Below, one piece after another: positions 43,579-53,122 of a stretch of DNA of 64,000 bases. Both the position numbers and the translations under genes were made by a program. This stretch comes from Symbiodinium natans (taxonomy: Eukaryota; Sar; Dinophyceae; Suessiales; Symbiodiniaceae), in NCBI GenBank assembly GCA_905221605.1, contig CAJNDS010002570.1, forward strand, positions 62,001-126,000, read 5' to 3'. The notes beneath the pieces are model-generated. The model saw only the letters and a program-made list of their open reading frames with translations, was not told the origin of the DNA and searched no databases. Numbering within the stretch: position 1 is the stretch's first letter; every line of letters begins with the position of its first letter.

Positions 43579-45745
43579 ATGCAGACGCCCTTCTTCTTCG
43601 ACGATGACCTGTTTGACTTTGGTGATTCGCGGCAGGAAGATGAGGGCGGCGCAGGCGCTGAAGCCGACGACCTCGAAGACTCCGTGGCAACCCTGTCTGA
43701 GGACCATGGTGGCTCGGGCGCAGCTTCGAACCGTGGAAGTGAGAGTGGGCAGGCTGGCTCAGGCCGGCGGAAGAGAGGGTCCCGCGGAGGCTCCCAGGCC
43801 AGTGGTGGTGGCGTGGACGCCAAACGCTGGCGCTCTGGAGCTATCCCAGCTCCTCCAACCTTCGATGGAAATGTGGAGGCAGATCCCTTCTGCTTCAGAC
43901 ACTACAGGAGGCGGCTCCTTCGGTGGACCCGCCTAACACGCGAGTTTCTTCCTCCTGGAGAACAGGCCTTGAGGGCCCTGGAAAGGTTGGAAGGCGAAGC
44001 CGAGTTGGAGTTCGAGGAGATCGAGGACTCGCGATTCGACAAAAAGGACGGCGTCGAGATCTTGCTGCGGGACCTGGAGGCGGCGTTCGGCGAGAAGGAG
44101 CTGTTCAGGCAGGGGGGCACGATTCGGGAGTTCGAGAGCATCGGGAGACTTCAAGGAGAGTCGGTGACGGCGTTTGTGAGACGGTTCCGCTTGCTGGAGA
44201 GAAAGTTAGCCGACAACAAGGTGCCACCGTATCCGGAGCAGGCCAGGGTGGTGAAGTTGCTGGACGGCTTGAGGTTGGACGAGAAATCCACCGCAAGCTT
44301 GCTGCTAGCGGCGGGGAATCGCTACGACATGAGGGCGATCCAGGAGGCGATTCGCGTCCAGTACCCCGCCGGCATGAGCATCACAGGTCTTCCTCGTGGC
44401 CGACCCGATCTCCGTCGAGGCAGAGGCCGTGGAAGGAGCGCTTCGTCGCGAACTCCATCGACAAGCACCTCGGCGGGTTCTGGCCGCTGGCGACAGTGGA
44501 ACACGAGCTGGGACGATGAAGGACCAGACCACGAGTGGGAAGTTAGCTTGGACAACGGCCAGGAACCCAGTGGTTTGGAAACGGTGCCCGAACAAGGCGA
44601 GGCGACCCTCGACTTCGAGGACCACGACGACGACGACGAGGACATGTTCGACTATGTGGAAACCGGCGACCGGGACCAGAACGTGGAAGAGAACTACCCG
44701 GATGCCGACGAGGACACGAACTGGGCCGGCAACGAGGACATCTCCGCGTTGATTGAGGCAGCGCGCGAGCCGGAAGTTGGCAAAGCTGGGTCAAAGGGCA
44801 AGACTGGCAAAGGCGGCAAGTCCAAAGGCAAAGGCAAGTCATCCGGCCGGGGCATGAACGCTGGCAAGGCCAAAGGCAAGGGCAAGCAATCCGCTGGCGG
44901 CAAGGGCAAGTCCGAGAACTCGGCGGTTCAACAACAACGCCTCAAAGGTAGCCTTTGTCTTGGATGTGGATCGGCCGACCACTGGCTGAAAGATTGCCCA
45001 TCGTACAACACCGCACGTGCCCAGCTCACCTCTGCAAGCTATGAGGGCTTGGTGCTGAATGCCGAAGGCACTTCCGGCACCTGGGGGGCGGAAAGCTCGT
45101 GGATGGTGTCCTCCGACTTGGAAGCTCGAGACGAAAATGGGGAGGAGCCACCGCGCTTTGAGCTGCCTGATCTGAGTGAGTTCATGGTTGCCCAGGCTAA
45201 GATGTTTAAGACACCCACCATTTTGCTGCAGACATGCGAAGGCGCCAGCTCAGCGTACATGATTGCGGATACGGGGTGTCAACGGCAAGTAGCTGGAGCA
45301 GAGTGGCATGTACAGAAGGCCCATGAGATTGAGCCTCTTTCTCGGATTGAGTTCCCCGATAAGTGCAAGTTCTTCGGCCCCACTGCAGCAGCGTTCCCTA
45401 GCCTGGGCAGACATGCATATCCAGCAGCAATTGCAGGGATCCCCCTCGTCATGTGCATCAGTGAAGTGTCAGCCAAAGCACCGGGCTTGATGTCTCGGCG
45501 TGTGTTTGAGGCATTGGGGGCAGTGCCGGATGTTCACACGGGTGAGATTTACTTTCGGGCATTCGATAGAGTTTCTCGACTGTGGCTATCGCCTTGCGGT
45601 CATTTGGCCATCCGAGTCGATGAGTGGCCGGAGCATGAGTTCACATGGCCGCCCAAGGTCCTGGATCATCACCTTCCAGATGTAGCACACCCGGCAGCCT
45701 TGGCGGATCAAAGGTCTCTGGCGGCCATCGATCGTCCTGCCCAAC
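43579..45745 (+). CDS. Gag and aspartic protease region of the copia polyprotein
   Basis: ATG at 43579, 43 bp after the 5' LTR. Acidic and Gly/Ser-rich N-terminus; a Gag helical core around 43840-44380 (FRHYRRRLLRWTRL, VEILLRDLEAAFGEKELF, VTAFVRRFRLLERKL). Then a long acidic linker, a Lys/Gly/Ser-rich basic linker, and a CCHC zinc knuckle CLGCGSADHWLKDC (44956-44997) that binds element RNA. The protease carries its catalytic motif as IADTGCQRQV (Asp-Thr-Gly at 45268-45276). The frame stays open to 46350, but the meaningful frame switches near 45740. Confidence 0.9.
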
Positions 45746-46590
45746 CTGTTCCTCATGCCTCCTCCGCCATGGCTGTTGCGATGGCGCGACTTCCTGAGGC
45801 GACTCCTGAACTTCGTGTCCTACGTGAACCAGACCGTGATCCTGTACTCAATGGTGACATTGAAGCCTGCACTCAAGGACGCGATCCTCCGCATCTACGG
45901 GGTTCCCTCGACGGCGACAACCCTTCTCACGACGGCGGCAGCAGTGGCTGCAAAGTCGGGGCTGGAGATGAACAAGTATGTGAGGGACCCGCAGAAGTGC
46001 AACCACAGCTCGGGTCTCCGAGCTTATGGCGCAGCTGGTGTCCGAGTCCGGATGTGCGATCTTTGTGGCGCTCGCTTCGTTCTGATGCCATCGGGAACCA
46101 TGATCCCCGCCACGCCGAAAGCTCACCCCTCCGCGAAGACACCTTTGAACCTGCCGGAAGCGGTGATGGCGCAGATCCGAGATGGAATCAAGCCGAAGGG
46201 CGTCAGGGAAAACGACTCAGGCGTCACCAGCGCAACGCGAGCTGTGCCGCCCAGAGCACAGGCTCGGTCCCCAAACTCCTTGCATCACTCCTCCACCTCC
46301 TCGCAGGGATATGCTCAATCCAAGGCGGCGGGCCCCAAGGCGAGACCTAGCGCCATCTCCCCCAACTACGACTATGCCTCAACCACGTCCTCAACACCCT
46401 GGCCGAGTACCCGCGACGGAGGAAATGGCTCGGAACACCCCAGGCGTCGGATTCGGAACGGATGAGCGTGGATGGTTGGAGTGCCTACGACGAAGACCTG
46501 GATGAGGAGAATTGCGAGCTGGGGGAATCGGAGGACCTGAACGACTTCTTCGGCCAGGACCTGGACGAGGGGGACGAGGAGGAGTACTGA
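45746..46590 (+). CDS. copia polyprotein spacer with Cys/His zinc-type motif (frame-broken)
   Basis: In the +1-shifted frame: LRRLLNFVSYVNQTVILYS, then CNHSSGLRAYG and MCDLCGARFVLMPSG (46000-46089), a Cys-x-His ... Cys-x2-Cys arrangement that could bind zinc. From about 46351 the original frame resumes: LNHVLNTLAEYPRRRKWL, then an acidic tail NDFFGQDLDEGDEEEY to a TGA at 46588. I do not know the role. It lies where other copia elements go directly from protease to integrase. Confidence 0.6.
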
Positions 46591-46592
46591 AT

Positions 46593-47476
46593 AGCGTACG
46601 CCAACCTGCTGAAGAGTCCTTGCAGGACGGCGTGCTACGTGGCTCCCCCGATGAACCTTTGACTCAAGAAGATGCCGGAGCTTTTCTTGTCCGAGCTGGC
46701 ACACAGAAGAGACTCCTGGGCAATGTCCGCGCGCTCCGCCAGGTGCTGAACATGGAGGCCGAGGTGTACCTCAACCGCGCCCAGGCTGCCAGACGATTAC
46801 GCAATTACAAGGCCGATATCGTCGAGGTGTGTGGGGGCCATGCGGAGATCACCCATCAGGCTCCACGGCACGGACTTCGAGCTTTGCAGCCCGTGGATCG
46901 GCGCTATGACATCGAGCTTCTGAAACAAAGGGATCATGTGGGCCTTCGGCAGCTTCTTCACAAGTGGAAGCCTTTTCTGACCGTGTGGGAGATCGCCTGC
47001 ACTCTCTGGTCGAACGTGCAGAGACTGAACTACACGGCCGAGGAGATCCACCTGCTGCGCAAGACGCAGGACTTGGAGGTCAAGGAGATGTGCAAAACCA
47101 TAACCGAACTGGTTTCTGAAGGAGGTCACTTCTTGCTGGAGACCACCCCGCGATACAGAAGCTAAAGCAGCTGCCTGGAGTAGAATATCGCGTTGGCTGT
47201 ATGTGCATGTTCGACCTTCGGAACAAAGCAGGGGAGCTCCTGAAGAAGCCCACAGGATGGTTAAGCAACCTCGCCAGCGTGTTGGACCAAGTTGCTCTAC
47301 CTTGTCCCGGAGCCCAATACCATCAGCATGGCGTCTGCTTGGGAGGCGCCACTACGAAGAGAGCACAGGTCTACACCCCGGAGCTGGCCAAGGCGATTGT
47401 CAGAGGATTGGAAAGCGCTCTGGCTGAGTACGGAGATGAGAGGTTTGTCCAGAACTTCGATGTTGGCCAGGATTAA
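46593..47476 (+). CDS. methyltransferase-like Rossmann domain of the copia polyprotein (frame-broken)
   Basis: Motif-I-like ADIVEVCGGHAEITHQAP (46812-46865), then RHGLRALQPVDRRYDIELL, a motif-IV-like FLTVWEIACTLWS where C5-methyltransferases have PCxxxS, and a motif-VI-like HFLLE. After a one-base deletion near 47140 come AIQKLKQLPGVEYRVGC and MFDLRNKAGELLKKPTGW. The order of a strand-Gly-rich loop, Pro/Ala-Cys loop and a GlyArgTyrPhe-Leu-Glu-type motif recalls cytosine-C5 methyltransferase folds and similar regions I associate with dinoflagellate copia proteins. The catalytic Pro-Cys is not preserved exactly (Ala-Cys), so activity is doubtful. Ends at TAA 47474-47476, after which the same frame continues. 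Confidence 0.55.
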
Positions 47477-49945
47477 TGGATCTGCGATTCACTCTACTCG
47501 CTGGCCAATGCCCCAACCTTGGATTGGCAACCGCCAGGAACACCAACGAACTTCACCACGTACTTCCTGGATGTCAACCGACGCGAGTCAGATTGGTTGC
47601 CCTTGCTGAAGGAAACAGAGGATAAACTTCTCAAGAAAGCAAGTCCATCAGCCCTGGTGCCATCGAACACCCCCATGTTTGAGCAGGTCAAGACTTTGGC
47701 GCCGTGGCAGTTGATGCGAGTCCAGATGAGCCGCACTCCTATGCAGAGGAGGCTTCCGAATGAGGTTCTGCAGCAGGGGTGCAAGCATCGTGGAGCTGCT
47801 TTATGGCTCGCCGACGGGTCCGTCAGCATCGAGGCAGAGTCGGTCGCTTCGATCCTTGCGCAATCGGCAACTCGGTTCGCAACCCCGGTTCGTGCTGCTC
47901 TGTTCTTCTATGGCGTGGCCCCAGATACCTCGCTGAATGAAGACGAGAACTCGAAGCCGGAGCCGGACACATCGAAGATGCAACAGCAGAGCTCGACTTC
48001 CGATGATACGGACCAGATGAAGCCCCATCAACCTGGGTTTCGCGACATCACTTTTCCAGGTTTGGGAGGTGACGTACCGAAATGGTTGCTGCAGGTTATG
48101 CGAAGGATACACACCAATCTGGGCCATCCGGCCACAGCGGCGCTGGTTAGACACCTGTCAGCGGCCGGGGCGTCCGAACAGGCACTTCGTGCGGCTCGCC
48201 ATCTCCAATGCGCTGTTTGCCGACGTGTACAACCTCCACGCGAGCCTCGTCCGGCAAAGGCATTCACTCCCAGGCGGTTCAATGACCGCCTATCGATGGA
48301 CGTGCTCTGGCTAAAGGACATCCGCGGCCGATCATATGCCTTCTTGAATCAGCTCGACGAGGCAACGTGTTATCAGGCGCTCACTCACTTGAAGGACAGG
48401 TCCGAGACGGAAGTGATCAGTGCCCTCCTGAACGGATGGTTCGCCTTCTTCGGCATGCCTGATGAGGTGGTACTCGACTCCGACGGCGCCTTCCGTGGAC
48501 TAAGGTTCGAAAGTTTGCAAGCCCAATGCGACATCAAAATCCGCTATGTGCCGGCAGATGCCCATTACCAGATGGGCAGAGTGGAGCGGCGTGGCATGAG
48601 CATCAAGTACATCGTTCAACGACTTGTGAGTCAGTTCTCGCCGTGCAACGCGTCTGAGCTGTGCATGCTGACAGCCATGGCCACCAATGCCAAGAACAAT
48701 CTGCTGAGACGTTCGGGAAGCACACCAGCACAATGGGTGTACGGCCGTGCCCACAAACTGCCCGGGGCTTTGTTATCATCCGGAGGAACTCTGGAATCAT
48801 GCCAATTGGCCAATGATTCCGACGCGCTCAGACGCATCGAAGCTATTCGGGCCGAGGCAATGTCGTTGTTCCACAAGTTCGAATACGACAGCTCCTTACG
48901 AGCCGCCCTTCTTCGCAAGCCTCGGCCGTACCGAGGCCCTTTCCATGTCGGACAGAAGATAGCCTATCACCGCACCAAGAACTCAATGGATGGCGAGGGC
49001 ATCCTCGAGGGCTACCGTCAAGGACTGGTCATTGCTGAAGACGGCCAGAGTCTGTGGGTCCGCAACAACCGCGGCCGCTTGGTACTGGTCTCCAAAGAGC
49101 AGTGCCGCGATGTTTGTGGCGAGGAGGAATGGTGGCAACCGGATCAAGCTGATCTTGACCTGCTTAAAAACTGTGACCAGGATCTCGCCCGCAAACATGC
49201 GCTGGCTTTTCAACCTCCTTTGCGACCACCCACACCTGCCGGAGATGAGCGGGTGCTCGATGAGTTAGCTGCGGCGCCCGATGCCTTACCGCCGCACCCT
49301 GCCGAGCCCGAGATTCCTGCGCTTCCTCCGCTTGATGCTGCGGGGCAACCAGTGCTGACTGACACCGCAGCACCTCTTGTGGCTCCGTTGATGATCGTGC
49401 CGCCGACGCCGAGGGGAGGAAGGTCGCCGGGAACACCTAGGCCCAGCACCCCGTCGAGAACATCCTCAAGAGCAAGGAGCACTACCCCACGCCGGTCCCT
49501 GAGACCCCTTGCTCCAGTCCCCGAGGAGACACCGCCGACGTTGTCAACGATACCTTCAGTGCCCAAGGCAGATTCTGAACGTCAAGCACTACCTCTTCGT
49601 GGCCCAGCGCCCAAAGCAGATTCTGAACGTCAAGCACTACCTCTTCGTGGTCCAGTACCCGAAGCAGATTCTGAACGTCAAGCACTACCTCTTCGTGGTC
49701 CCCTAGACGCTTCAGTGTCTGGCGATCCATCACGCAGGTCCTCGGGAGAATCAGGCCTCACGGCGCAGCTGGAACGAGTCATCGCTGAGGAGTACCCCGA
49801 ACACGCATATCGAGGTGTGAAGAGGCAAACCCCTGAAGAGCCTGAAGCAAGTGCCTCTGCCCGACGTGAGTCTGAGCCTACGGCGTTCTCAAGCACCCTG
49901 TTAGCTCTTTTGTCAACCACAGTCCTGACATCGAGTCCTTTGTGA
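47477..49945 (+). CDS. integrase region of the copia polyprotein
   Basis: N-terminal linker (RESDWLPLLKETEDKL...), then the integrase zinc motif His-His-Cys-Cys: IHTNLGHPA (His at 48110 and 48125) and CAVC (48209-48220). The catalytic core has LSMDVLWLKD (first Asp at 48299), VVLDSDGAF (Asp at 48476) and VERRGM (Glu at 48584); second Asp to Glu spacing is D-x35-E. It inserts the cDNA into the host genome. A GKR-like basic patch (YRGPFHVGQKIAYHR, EGYRQGLVI) follows. The C-terminal third is Pro-rich with three 48-bp repeats. No ATG near the start: it is a polyprotein segment. Confidence 0.92.
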   Translation, partial: WICDSLYSLANAPTLDWQPPGTPTNFTTYFLDVNRRESDWLPLLKETEDKLLKKASPSALVPSNTPMFEQVKTLAPWQLMRVQMSRTPMQRRLPNEVLQQGCKHRGAALWLADGSVSIEAESVASILAQSATRFATPVRAALFFYGVAPDTSLNEDENSKPEPDTSKMQQQSSTSDDTDQMKPHQPGFRDITFPGLGGDVPKWLLQVMRRIHTNLGHPATAALVRHLSAAGASEQALRAARHLQCAVCRRVQPPREPRPAKAFTPRRFNDRLSMDVLWLKDIRGRSYAFLNQLDEATCYQALTHLKDRSETEVISALLNGWFAFFGMPDEVVLDSDGAFRGLRFESLQAQCDIKIRYVPADAHYQMGRVERRGMSIKYIVQRLVSQFSPCNASELCMLTAMATNAKNNLLRRSGSTPAQWVYGRAHKLPGALLSSGGTLESCQLANDSDALRRIEAIRAEAMSLFHKFEYDSSLRAALLRKPRPYRGPFHVGQKIAYHRTKNSMDGEGILEGYRQGLVIAEDGQSLWVRNNRGRLVLVSKEQCRDVCGEEEWWQPDQADLDLLKNCDQDLARKHALAFQPPLRPPTPAGDERVLDELAAAPDALPPHPAEPEIPALPPLDAAGQPVLTDTAAPLVAPLMIVPPTPRGGRSPGTPRPSTPSRTSSRARSTTPRRSLRPLAPVPEETPPTLSTIPSVPKADSERQALPLRGPAPKADSERQALPLRGPVPEADSERQALPLRGPLDASVSGDPSRRSSGESGLTAQLERVIAEEYPEHAYRGVKRQTPEEPEASASARRESEPTAFSSTLLALLSTTVLTSSPL
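49561..49704 (+). repeat. three 48-bp in-frame tandem repeats in the integrase C-terminal linker
   Basis: Each unit encodes P(K/E)ADSERQALPLRGP plus one variable residue. The copies are almost identical, indicating a recent expansion within the low-complexity linker. Confidence 0.95.
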
Positions 49946-49949
49946 AGGC

Positions 49950-51500
49950 GTGAGCACATGTTCCCGATGCTCTAGCACGAGGACGGTGACTTCGCCTATG
50001 CATGTGGAAAGCTGGTTCGACGAGGTGATGGAGCGAGAAGCTTTGAACTCGCTAGTCCGCCCGCCGAAGCCCGAGGAGCCCGTGACGGACGACTCCACTG
50101 AATTCAAGGCCAAGACGGCCACTGCGCATTTTGCGCCCCAGTCCCGGACTGGTTCCCTGGTGCCGGCCAAGCGGCTGGCAGTCCTTCGCAGACATGGTAG
50201 GAGCATGGCTGGCAATCTAGGCTGGAATGGAATGTCACGACAGCTCGGCTGGGACGGTAGTCCCTTGGAGCTCCAGCCGCTGTACGAGACCCACAACTAC
50301 CTCACCGTCGCGCACTACTTCGGCAATCACCAGGCCTCGACCCCGACTGTCGGCGAATCTCAAGCCTGGCACACTTGCGCCGGCAAGAAGAACATCGTCC
50401 TGTCTCGGACAGAAACCATGGCCAAGGAGTTGCTGCAGATGCAAGATTTCAGGCATGAGACGTGTCACCAGATGCTGGATGCCCTGGATCTCGGCAAGCC
50501 TCGCCGACAATGCCAGGTACCGGAAGACGGGGATTCAGGCTCTCTTGTGCTCGGGTTGTATAGCTACGGCAGCATGAGTGGCATCACAAAGGTAACGAAA
50601 CCTCATCGTCACCTTTGCCGGTATGTCATGAAGTACCTCAAGCACCACGGCCTTTCAGACAACCAGATCACATCACTCCAGATCTCAAAGAACGTCCGCG
50701 CCCAGGCGCATAAGGACGTCAACAATGCCCGCAACAGTCTGAATTGGCATATGACTCTGGGTCGCTACCAGGGCGGGCGGCTATGGGTTGAATGCGGATC
50801 AGCCGAACCACCGCGCGAAGCAGAATGGAAGAAGGTGAACGGCAAGCAGGTTCCTGGACTATGGCATGATTCACGCCATAAGCTGCTGGCCTTTCGACCC
50901 GGAGCTCTTCACGAAACTGAACCCTTTGAAGGCAGCCGCTTCGCCATCACGGCCTACACTAGTCGCTCGCTCGACCAGGCGGACGTTTCGACTCGAAGCA
51001 AGCTGCGTCGTCTTGGTTTCCTGAGCAGGCTGAGTTCGACATTCGAGGCCTACTTTGTCGAAGAAGACCAACTACATGAAGGCATGGAGTGGCTACGAGA
51101 ATCGCTGCATGAAGCATATCCGACGAGAACGTGGCAAACTCCTGGCGAAGGCGAGACGGCGGTCATGGACACCACGGGGGATGAAGGAGACGATGGAAGC
51201 CACGAACCCTCTCGTGCCCGTAAGCAAGCCCTCAAGAAGGAGCTACCCTGGAGATCCATGAGCAAGGAAGAGATACCCGCCTTCGTGCAAGCCGTGGTGG
51301 ACGAATGGTCAGAGTGGACTCGTTGGTCGAGTTGCAGACCTGTCTACTGCGACGTGAGCAAGATTGACCCCCGGCTGATCTTGAAGTCGCGAGTGTGTTA
51401 CAGATGGAAGCCGAAGAACGACGGCACCTACAAAGCAAAGGCCAGAGTGGTAGTGGCTGGTTTTCGAGATCCTCATCTACCACTACTATCCCGGGACTCC
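49950..51500 (+). CDS. 2-oxoglutarate/Fe(II) dioxygenase-like (TET/JBP-like) domain and start of reverse transcriptase
   Basis: Linker to about 50529, then the domain: SLVLGLYSYGSMSGITKVT, LKHHGLSDNQITSLQISKNV, the metal motif AHKDVNN (His at 50709, Asp at 50715), WHMTLGRYQGGRLWVE, LWHDSRHKLLAFRPGALHET (distal His at 50910) and FEGSRFAITAYT (Arg at 50937, the usual 2-oxoglutarate-binding position). HxD...H...R in a strand-rich frame with GDYTGGEL-like GRYQGGRL is the pattern of TET/JBP-type nucleic-acid hydroxylases. Substrate is unknown. After an acidic linker, LPWRSMSKEEIPAFVQAVVD leads into the reverse transcriptase fingers (YKAKARVVVAGF). Frame breaks near 51500. Confidence 0.75.
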
Positions 51501-51501
51501 C

Positions 51502-52662
51502 GTGCTGAGCCGGGCCTCGTTGATGTGCCTACTGCAATGGTCGGCTTCAATGGGCACGCTGTTGTGGTCAGGCGACTGTAAGAGCGCCTTCCTCCAGGGC
51601 GCCGAGGACACAGAGCGCCCCGAGAGTATCTACATGAAGCCCCCCGTCGACCCGATCAGCCGTCAAGGTGTGGCCGAGTGGAATGAGCCGAACCTGCTGT
51701 ACAAGCTCACAGCGCCTGTGTACGGGCAGTCGAACGCGCCACGACGTTGGTTCATCCACTTGACGAACGTACTGAGAAAGCTCGGATGGCAAGCTCATTC
51801 ACTTGATCCATGCTTGTGGATGTTCAAGGCAGAGCACGAGGGCAAGAAGCGAGTCACCGCACTCTTGGGAGTGCATGTGGATGATCTCATCCTGACATGT
51901 CTTCCAGGTCACGAGTCAAAGCTCAAAGCCGTGGAGAACAGTTTCGTATGGGGAAATCCCTGGAAGTCCAGAGAATTCACATTCGTTGGCCGTCACCTTA
52001 AACAACACGAGGACGGGAGCATAACTGTCGACCAGGCTGACTACATCGCCGAGGTCCCGTCCACGCGCACAAAGCTGGAAGCCACCGAGAAGTTGGCCGG
52101 ACATCCGGAGCTGGTGACGGAGTTCCGTTCTGGAATCGGGTCCTTACAGTGGCTAGCGGGGACCTCCAGAGGCGACATATCAGCGGATGTGTCGTTACTT
52201 CAGCGGCCGCCCAAGGACCTGACGGTCAACGACCTCCTGGAGATCAACGGCGTTCTGCGCTATGTGAGGGCCACGAATGACTCCTCCTTCCGCATCGTGC
52301 CGATTGACATAGACTCGCTGATGTTCGTCGCCTACGGAGACTCGGGCTGGGCGAATGCTCCGAACGGACGAAGCCAGGGAGGACTGGTCGTCGTGGCTAC
52401 CAACAAAGCCGCGCTGACATCCGTCCAGCCGGCATCGCTTCTGGAGTGGAAGTCATATCGGCACCAGAGGGTGCTGAGATCAACGCTGGCAGCCGAGGCT
52501 GCGTCACTGGATCGCACGGAGGACTACGCCCATTTCCTCTCTGCGCTGCTGTCGGAAATGGTGGACGCCAACCACATCGCCACCATGAAGACCGAACCTC
52601 TGTTCGAAGTGGCGCCAGTGACAGACGCAAGATCTCTGTGTGGGATGCCGTGCATCGTTTGA
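51502..52662 (+). CDS. reverse transcriptase and RNase H region of the copia polyprotein
   Basis: Reverse transcriptase motif A GDCKSAFLQG (Asp at 51574), the copia motif LTAPVYGQSNAPRRW, and the active-site pair LLGVHVDDLIL (Asp-Asp at 51880-51885; HVDD instead of YVDD). RNase H follows with VAYGDSGWANAP (Asp at 52339) and RSTLAAEAASLDRTEDYA (Glu at 52495). The meaningful frame leaves this one near 52640 within DARSL, and continues as WDAVHRLSTNFQEKRVEIDV in another frame. TTT-rich or splice signals are absent; this is a polyprotein segment without its own start. Confidence 0.93.
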   Translation: MLSRASLMCLLQWSASMGTLLWSGDCKSAFLQGAEDTERPESIYMKPPVDPISRQGVAEWNEPNLLYKLTAPVYGQSNAPRRWFIHLTNVLRKLGWQAHSLDPCLWMFKAEHEGKKRVTALLGVHVDDLILTCLPGHESKLKAVENSFVWGNPWKSREFTFVGRHLKQHEDGSITVDQADYIAEVPSTRTKLEATEKLAGHPELVTEFRSGIGSLQWLAGTSRGDISADVSLLQRPPKDLTVNDLLEINGVLRYVRATNDSSFRIVPIDIDSLMFVAYGDSGWANAPNGRSQGGLVVVATNKAALTSVQPASLLEWKSYRHQRVLRSTLAAEAASLDRTEDYAHFLSALLSEMVDANHIATMKTEPLFEVAPVTDARSLCGMPCIV

Positions 52663-52898
52663 GCACGAACTTCCAGGAGAAGCGGGTTGAAATCGACGTG
52701 GCTGCTTTGAGAGAAAGCTGCAGGGGTCTTCGCTGGGTCCCCACAGAGCAGATGATGGCCGACGTGATGACCAAAAGATCGAGGTCGCTGAGGGATAAAT
52801 TCCGAGAATGGATGAAGGCGCCAGAAGTTACGCTGGTGGAGAGCAAGACGCCTGATGATGTGATGACTTCATCCCAAGCAAATGCCTCCTGGCGCTGA
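52641..52898 (+). CDS. RNase H C-terminal part of the copia polyprotein (frame-shifted tail)
   Basis: WDAVHRLSTNFQEKRVEIDV, then LRWVPTEQMMADVMTKRS, the typical copia RNase H end (W-V-P-T-x-x-M-x-A-D-x-x-T-K), closing with a short acidic/serine tail and TGA at 52896-52898. It is out of frame with the preceding segment by a small indel near 52640. Confidence 0.85.
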   Translation, partial: WDAVHRLSTNFQEKRVEIDVAALRESCRGLRWVPTEQMMADVMTKRSRSLRDKFREWMKAPEVTLVESKTPDDVMTSSQANASWR

Positions 52899-52940
52899 GA
52901 CAGGCTGCTGTGGTGCGACTGAGTAGCGCGTGGGCCATGT

Positions 52941-52953
52941 AAAAATAGAGGAG
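52941..52953 (+). promoter_or_regulatory. polypurine tract
   Basis: AAAAATAGAGGAG ends exactly at the first base of the 3' LTR, the position required to prime plus-strand cDNA synthesis. Confidence 0.85.
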
Positions 52954-53117
52954 TGTCAAATGAATGCTCCCTTTCACATATGATTGCTGTTGGCCACACG
53001 CGCCCGACCGAACTGAAGGCTCACAGGGACAGGGATGCGCGCTAGATGCAAAAGCCTTGAGACCACTTGGGAGTTGTGCGTTGAGATCCAGGCTCCACTA
53101 AACTGGCTGCTTACGCA
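52954..53117 (+). repeat. 3' LTR, 164 bp
   Basis: Identical to the 5' LTR; begins TGTCAAATG, ends TTACGCA. Confidence 0.97.
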
Positions 53118-53122
53118 CGTTC
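53118..53122. repeat. target-site duplication CGTTC (right)
   Basis: Matches 43367-43371. Confidence 0.95.

Larger units (their letters stand above)
43372..53117 (+). mobile_element. Ty1/copia LTR retrotransposon with added modification-enzyme-like domains
   Basis: Complete element, 9746 bp: LTR, primer site, Gag, protease, spacer with zinc-type motif, methyltransferase-like domain, integrase, 2OG-Fe(II) dioxygenase-like domain, reverse transcriptase, RNase H, polypurine tract, LTR, flanked by CGTTC. Integrase before reverse transcriptase identifies the copia order. Both LTRs read identically, which implies recent insertion. Yet the polyprotein frame switches about seven times (near 45740, 46350-46400, 46585, 47140, 49905-49950, 51500 and 52640) and has an in-frame TAA at 47474. 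Either this copy is defective and was moved in trans, or the indels are sequencing errors. It is about twice the length of a standard copia element. Confidence 0.95.
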
